Source: Pseudomonas sp. R84
GTDB lineage: Bacteria; Pseudomonadota; Gammaproteobacteria; Pseudomonadales; Pseudomonadaceae
DNA: 64,000 bases
Direction of reading: 5' to 3'
Assembly (NCBI RefSeq): GCF_009834515.1
Contig: NZ_CP019426.1
Location: 2,531,501-2,595,500, forward strand
How positions within the stretch are numbered: position 1 is the stretch's first letter; each line of letters begins with the position of its first letter. A program made the position numbers and the translations under genes. Positions 60,351 to 64,000 of this stretch are shown here, one piece after another. The notes beneath the pieces were generated by a model. It had not been told where the DNA came from. It saw only the letters and a program-made list of their open reading frames with translations, and ran no database searches.

Positions 60351-61049
60351 ATGTCTGACTCACTCATGCCGCGCAGTGCGTTCCTTCGCGGCGCTGCGGC
60401 GATCATGCCGTTGTCTCTGGCCACCGCGCCGTGGGGGCTGTTGGCCGGCTCCATGGCGATCGAAGCCAATCTCACACCGCTGCAAGGCCAAGGCTTGTCG
60501 AGCATTGTGTTTGCCGGGGCGGCGCAATTGGTGGCGATTGGCATGCTCAAGGGCGGCGCGGGGATTTTTTCGATTCTGTTGACTACGCTGCTGTTGACGT
60601 CGCAGCACTTGCTCTATGGCATGAGCATGCGTTCGGTCATTTCTCCGCTGCCGGGGCGCTGGCGCATAGGTCTGGGTTTTTTGCTTACCGATGAGTTGTT
60701 TGCACTGACCAGTCAGCATGATCGTCAACAATTCAATCGCTGGTATGCGCTCGGCGTTGGCCTGACGTTCTACATCGCGTGGAATCTGTTCACTCTCGCC
60801 GGCATTGTCCTCGGCAGCAGCATTCCGGGGCTTGAGCACCTGGGGCTGGATTTTTCGATTGCCGCCACGTTTATCGCATTGATCACGCCGGTGGTGCGTA
60901 ACGTGCCGACGGTGGTGTGTGTGGCGGTGTCGCTGTTTTGTTCGGTGTTGTTCAGTTACTGGCAATGGGGCTCGGCCCTGGTGTTGTCCGGGCTGGCCGG
61001 AATGACCGCAGGGTTTATCTGCAACAAGCTGTATCGGGAGCGCACATGA
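60351..61049 (+). CDS. azlC: AzlC-family branched-chain amino-acid exporter, large subunit
   Basis: A 232-residue membrane protein with about six helices, AzlC/YgaZ type (IVFAGAAQLVAIGML, LLTSQHLLYGMSMR, FLLTDELFALTSQ). With AzlD it exports branched-chain amino acids or analogues. The stop codon overlaps the AzlD start by 4 nt. The substrate is inferred from the family. Confidence 0.92.
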   Translation: MSDSLMPRSAFLRGAAAIMPLSLATAPWGLLAGSMAIEANLTPLQGQGLSSIVFAGAAQLVAIGMLKGGAGIFSILLTTLLLTSQHLLYGMSMRSVISPLPGRWRIGLGFLLTDELFALTSQHDRQQFNRWYALGVGLTFYIAWNLFTLAGIVLGSSIPGLEHLGLDFSIAATFIALITPVVRNVPTVVCVAVSLFCSVLFSYWQWGSALVLSGLAGMTAGFICNKLYRERT

Positions 61050-61360
61050 TGGTTTGGGCGGTGATTTTCGGCATGGGGATTCTGGTCTTTCTTAATCGCT
61101 ACGTGTTTCTCGAACCGCGTTTGCCGGTGCGTCTGAGCAGCAATGCGCGACAGTTTCTCGGGTTTGCGGTACCGGGGATGTTGACCGCTATCTGTGGGCC
61201 GATTGTCTTCATGCCCGACAAACAACTGAATCTGCAGTGGGATAATCCTTATCTGCTTAGTTCGCTGGTAGCGATCGCACTGGTGATATACACCCGCAGT
61301 ACTTTGCTCAGCATGCTGTTGAGCATGGCGTTCTTCTTTTTGCTGCGCTGGTGGTTGTAA
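61046..61360 (+). CDS. azlD: AzlD-family exporter, small subunit
   Basis: A 104-residue protein with about four helices, AzlD/YgaH type (NRYVFLEPRLPVRLSSNARQFL, then YLLSSLVAIALVIYTRSTLLS). Its ATG overlaps the azlC stop codon (ATGA), so the two subunits are made together. Two adjacent ATGs (61046 and 61049) are possible starts. Confidence 0.9.
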   Translation: MMVWAVIFGMGILVFLNRYVFLEPRLPVRLSSNARQFLGFAVPGMLTAICGPIVFMPDKQLNLQWDNPYLLSSLVAIALVIYTRSTLLSMLLSMAFFFLLRWWL

Positions 61361-61413
61361 GTTGTCTGTTCTACGCTTCAGGGATGGAGATTAACTGATA
61401 ACGGGAGGTGCAC

Positions 61414-61560
61414 ATGGCGACTGAGCAAAAGCATCCAGACACGGATGACGAAGATACGGACGAACCGACGCAAGAAGAAATAGAGCGTGAAAAGCACAAG
61501 GAACAGACCTGGAAGCACGATGATGGCCGAGAGCTTTCCGATCCTGACCGCAAGTTTTGA
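61414..61560 (+). CDS. Small acidic protein, 48 aa
   Basis: A short gene. A perfect GGGAGG lies 5 nt before the ATG. The protein is highly charged (PDTDDEDTDEPTQEEIEREK in the first half, then DDGRELSDPDRKF) and probably disordered. A strong terminator follows 12 nt after the stop codon, so it has a complete expression unit. Function is unknown. Confidence 0.7.
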   Translation: MATEQKHPDTDDEDTDEPTQEEIEREKHKEQTWKHDDGRELSDPDRKF

Positions 61561-61572
61561 GTGACTTCTACG

Positions 61573-61601
61573 AAAAAGCCCCGCAAATGCAGGGCTTTTT
61601 T
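61573..61601 (+). terminator. Intrinsic terminator
   Basis: A stem from AAAAAGCCC and GGGCTTTTT with a small loop and a run of T on the plus strand. It serves the 48-aa gene and may also work for the convergent gene at 61607. Confidence 0.92.
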
Positions 61602-61606
61602 GTGGT

Positions 61607-61822
61607 TCAGAGATCGTCCAGCTGCGTGAAATCGGGGTGTGTGGCCCGATATCCCAAGGTTCGATCAATCCACGCATTCAGCTCGTTGACCATCACCGGC
61701 GCGTGGCCGGGATACCCTTCGAGGGTGGTGCGCAGGATGTGTTCGATATCGGGTACGGAACGCAGGTTTCGGGTCTTGATGTAGTGGCCGATAAAACAGT
61801 CGAGTTCAAAGCGTTCTGTCAT
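61607..61822 (-). CDS. Hypothetical protein, 71 aa
   Basis: Family not recognised. The sequence begins MTERFELDCFIGHYIKTRNL and ends HPDFTQLDDL, with a middle IEHILRTTLEGYPGHAPVMVNELNAW, a soluble helical protein. The ATG at 61822 has no ribosome site; a TTG at 61894 would add 24 residues. It abuts the terminator of the small acidic gene. Confidence 0.6.
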   Translation of the reverse strand: MTERFELDCFIGHYIKTRNLRSVPDIEHILRTTLEGYPGHAPVMVNELNAWIDRTLGYRATHPDFTQLDDL

Positions 61823-61924
61823 CGACAGATGAATACACTCCAGGCCGCTGACCTGTTTGATTGCAAAATCGTCGCGCAACTTATTTCTCTGCAAGGCTTG
61901 TAGACGTTAGGGGGTTCCTGGTTT

Positions 61925-61953
61925 GTTGACTCTTTGGTCAACTGGTATACCAA
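61925..61953. promoter_or_regulatory. Paired palindromes in an intergenic gap
   Basis: The gap 61823-62210 has no gene. It contains GTTGAC/GTCAAC (61925-61942) and directly beside it TGGTATACCA (61943-61952), a perfect 10-bp palindrome of the kind bound by GntR-type regulators. The nearest gene starts are 62891 and 61822, so the target is unclear. Confidence 0.45.
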
Positions 61954-62150
61954 ATGGAAATGCGGCGCGCATGCTAGCCGTAGTGCATATAAATGTATGT
62001 ATGACGGTTGAAATGTCAGACAGGCGGTTAGTTCATTCGAACGTCTGTTTTATGTGCTCCGTCTCAAAAATGAAACAGTGTTTGTAACAACAGTGATTCG
62101 CTTTATGAGTCGCTAAAATTTGCAATAGTTTTATTGCTTGTAACGCTGCG

Positions 62151-62182
62151 TCAAAAGATCGCAGCCTTCGGCAGCTCCTACA
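62151..62182. repeat. Single arm of the CTGCCGAAGGCTGCGATC repeat family
   Basis: A near-perfect copy of one arm of the 5725-5804 repeat, without its partner, located 29 nt after the SRAP stop codon. Confidence 0.8.
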
Positions 62183-62210
62183 TTGATAAACGCTTGAAGT
62201 CGGCAAATGT

Positions 62211-62891
62211 TTAAGTCTGCTCGATAATCAAACTGGCCCCCTGATTGCGCACGTTACCGACAGCTTTGCCGACTTTGTACCATTCGAACACTTCGTTGCG
62301 TTCACCTTCGAACAGCAGCATTTGCTCGGCGCGCTCAAAGGGTGTCGCCGGATCCAGCCATTCATGCACCAAGTCTGCGCAGAAGACTACGGGTCGGCGA
62401 TCATGGATATCGAGCATGCCGCCGAGAGCATCGGCGGTGATTATCACGAAACCGTCGTCATCCCGAGCTGGCGTTTCGGCTGTAGGAAATTGCCCGATGG
62501 CTGCGCAGAAAACCGCTTCGTGATCCGCGCGACGGATCAGCCATGGTTGTCGTGTTTTGTCTGCGCTATCGACCCATTCAAACCAGTTGTCCACGGGCAC
62601 AATCAAACGATGTCGCCAGATCGCCCGGAAGAATGGTCCATGGGCGACTTTCTCGACCCGGGCATTGATCGGTGGTGGACGATCCTTGGCCCAATGCGGG
62701 CGCCAGCCCCAGCGCAGATTGTCGGCATGCAGGTGTTGCCCTTGTTGATGCAGGACGGCCAGCGCGGTGGTCGGCGCCGCGTTGTAGCGATCGAGCGGCG
62801 CGTCGCCGACGTGATTGATCAACGCGTCGGGAATGCTCAGCACCGCGACGAAGTCGTGAATGCCCCGGTACTGCGAGAGTCTTCCGCACAT
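62211..62891 (-). CDS. SRAP-domain protein (HMCES/YedK)
   Basis: A 226-residue protein that crosslinks to abasic sites in single-stranded DNA to shield them. The catalytic Cys2 (MCGRLSQ), NAAPTT (Asn/Pro/Thr of the pocket), Glu in WFEWV and the final HDRRP segment are all present. GGAG precedes the ATG at 62891. The family is also called SOS response-associated peptidase; no LexA box was seen upstream. Confidence 0.93.
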   Translation of the reverse strand: MCGRLSQYRGIHDFVAVLSIPDALINHVGDAPLDRYNAAPTTALAVLHQQGQHLHADNLRWGWRPHWAKDRPPPINARVEKVAHGPFFRAIWRHRLIVPVDNWFEWVDSADKTRQPWLIRRADHEAVFCAAIGQFPTAETPARDDDGFVIITADALGGMLDIHDRRPVVFCADLVHEWLDPATPFERAEQMLLFEGERNEVFEWYKVGKAVGNVRNQGASLIIEQT

Positions 62892-62920
62892 GGGCTGAAT
62901 CTCCGGTTGGAGAGTTCAGC

Positions 62921-63763
62921 TTAGTCGCTGGCGTCCTGCCCGGTGAAGGTGTCACGCCAGTTCAGCCAGCGGCGTTCGAGCATGGCCAGCAAGCCGTCGC
63001 TGAGTTTGCCGAGCAAGGCGAGCACGATGATCGCGGCCAGCACGATGTCCGGCCGCGAGGTTTCCCGGCCGTCACTGAGCAGATAGCCCAAACCCTTGGT
63101 GGCCGCGATCAACTCTGCTGCCACGAGAAACATCCATGCCAGGCTCATGCCGCTGCGCAATCCGGTGAACAGGCCGGGCAGGGCGGCGGGCAGCAATATT
63201 CGTCGCACCAGTTGCAAGCGGCTGAAACCATAGATGCGGCCGACTTCCACCAGTTTGCGATCAATATTTCGAATCGCCGCGACGACATTCACATACACCG
63301 GAAAGAACGCGCCGATCGCGATCAAGACAATTTTCGAGGTCTCGTCGATGCCCAGCCACAACAGCAGCAGTGGCACCCAGGCCAGGCTCGGAATGGAGCG
63401 CAGGGCGGCGAACGTCGGCTCCAGATAGGCCTCGGCTTCACGGCTCAAGCCGACCCAGGCAGCAAACACCAGCGCCAGACTGGCGCCAATGGCAAAACCC
63501 AGCAACACGCGAATCAGGCTGGCGCCGATGTGCTTCCACAGCGCGCCCTCAGCAAGGTCGGTGAGGGTTAGGGCGATTTCGCTCGGCGCCGGCATCTGGT
63601 AGGACGGCAGCCAACCGATGCGGACGATAATTTCCAGTGCAACGATGATCAGCAGCGGCAGGGCCAGGCCTTTGCCGCGGCGCTGCCACGTCGGATTCAA
63701 ACTCGCAGGACGCTGGCGCGGTACGGCAAGTGGCGCGGGCAAGTCTTTGCTGTGAGTGGTCAT
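62921..63763 (-). CDS. Sulfonate-type ABC transporter permease (SsuC/TauC-like)
   Basis: A 280-residue inner-membrane permease with six helices and the EAA-type coupling loop (AAIRNIDRKLVEVGRIYGFSRLQ, about 178-200) that contacts the ATPase. It resembles SsuC/TauC and related nitrate/taurine permeases. GGAG precedes the ATG at 63763; the upstream codons to 63781 are not needed. It follows a binding-protein gene, partly outside the window, from which a long hairpin separates it. The ATPase gene is not visible on either side. Confidence 0.9.
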   Translation of the reverse strand: MTTHSKDLPAPLAVPRQRPASLNPTWQRRGKGLALPLLIIVALEIIVRIGWLPSYQMPAPSEIALTLTDLAEGALWKHIGASLIRVLLGFAIGASLALVFAAWVGLSREAEAYLEPTFAALRSIPSLAWVPLLLLWLGIDETSKIVLIAIGAFFPVYVNVVAAIRNIDRKLVEVGRIYGFSRLQLVRRILLPAALPGLFTGLRSGMSLAWMFLVAAELIAATKGLGYLLSDGRETSRPDIVLAAIIVLALLGKLSDGLLAMLERRWLNWRDTFTGQDASD

Positions 63764-63778
63764 GGTTTTGGCTCCGCT

Positions 63779-63814
63779 CACGACAAATCCGCGACGGGGC
63801 GCGGATTTGTCGTG
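63779..63814 (-). terminator. 15-bp hairpin between binding protein and permease genes
   Basis: Arms 63779-63793 and 63800-63814 pair perfectly around a 6-nt loop, with no T-run. Such structures between a binding-protein gene and the permease often stabilise or partly attenuate the transcript, so the binding protein is made in excess. It may instead be a terminator. Confidence 0.65.
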
Positions 63815-63825
63815 AGGCTGATCGG

Positions 63826-64000
63826 TTACTGGTGGGCGACGGCTTGCTGCACACCGCTGTCGAGCAATTGATCGATGACTTGATCGACATTCACCCCACG
63901 GCGCACCAGTTCCTCGGAGACCAGAATCGGCGCCGCTGCCTTGGAGGCGCTGATGTCCTGTTGAGTGAGTTGCGGGCTGCTCAGGTCAGTGCGCGACAGT
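63826..64000 (-). CDS. ABC transporter substrate-binding protein, C-terminal fragment (partial)
   Basis: The open frame continues beyond the window end, so only the last 57 residues are seen, ending QAVAHQ and stop. The tail (DISASKAAAPILVSEELVRRGV, VDQVIDQLLDSGVQQAV) fits an aliphatic-sulfonate-type binding protein, supported by the SsuC/TauC-type permease just downstream. The exact ligand cannot be stated. Confidence 0.7.
   Translation of the reverse strand, partial: LSRTDLSSPQLTQQDISASKAAAPILVSEELVRRGVNVDQVIDQLLDSGVQQAVAHQ

Overview
The window is about 64 kb of a fluorescent Pseudomonas chromosome (P. fluorescens group; species not resolvable by eye). Evidence is the high GC, a near-complete acnB, a fused MrpA/B antiporter operon, many Pseudomonas-type families (DUF1289, DUF2790, DUF3087, DUF6124) and dozens of REP/REPIN units of the kind that fill gaps in this group. 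No rRNA, tRNA, CRISPR array or intact insertion sequence was seen.

Layout. 0-8 kb: the end of a SulP transporter, aconitase B, DUF1289, a tandem universal stress protein, MiaE and an RstA/RstB-type two-component pair. 8-14 kb: a GFA protein, glutaminase, a ProA-like dehydrogenase, and a cyanate locus (cynT, DUF2790 gene, cynS, divergent cynR). 15-24 kb: acetyltransferase, topoisomerase III, a lone serralysin with a LexA-like palindrome upstream, DUF427, and an MHS transporter / GMC oxidoreductase / LysR cassette. 24-28 kb: arsR-arsC-arsH without an efflux pump, a histidine-kinase remnant, and small stress-type genes. 28-36 kb: the accessory region, with a DUF6124 gene behind a terminator-like structured leader, an orphan DUF2235 lipase-type effector with two DUF2931 lipoproteins (probable immunity), then an AT-rich block with an Abi-alpha (DUF4393) gene and an HNH / YaaC-like operon that carries apparent frameshifts. 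36-47 kb: DNA alkylation repair and GST genes, RpiR regulator, DksA-like protein, an MCP, several Pseudomonas hypotheticals, a ProX/OpuAC binding protein, and a TonB receptor beside DUF2946 and DUF3995 genes. 47-54 kb: the complete Mrp-type cation/proton antiporter operon. 54-64 kb: EamA exporter with divergent XRE-cupin regulator, FAD oxidoreductase, PpnN, AzlCD, SRAP protein, and the start of a sulfonate-type ABC operon cut by the window end.

The most novel-looking parts are the DUF6124 leader (two hairpins sharing an identical 8-nt loop, a segment complementary to that loop, and a terminator just before the ribosome site) and the HNH/YaaC/Abi-alpha block, which resembles a phage-defence hotspot. 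Intergenic repeats have also changed genes: the stop codons of the GMC oxidoreductase and of cynR lie inside repeat sequence. All family calls are from reading the protein sequences; no database search was run.
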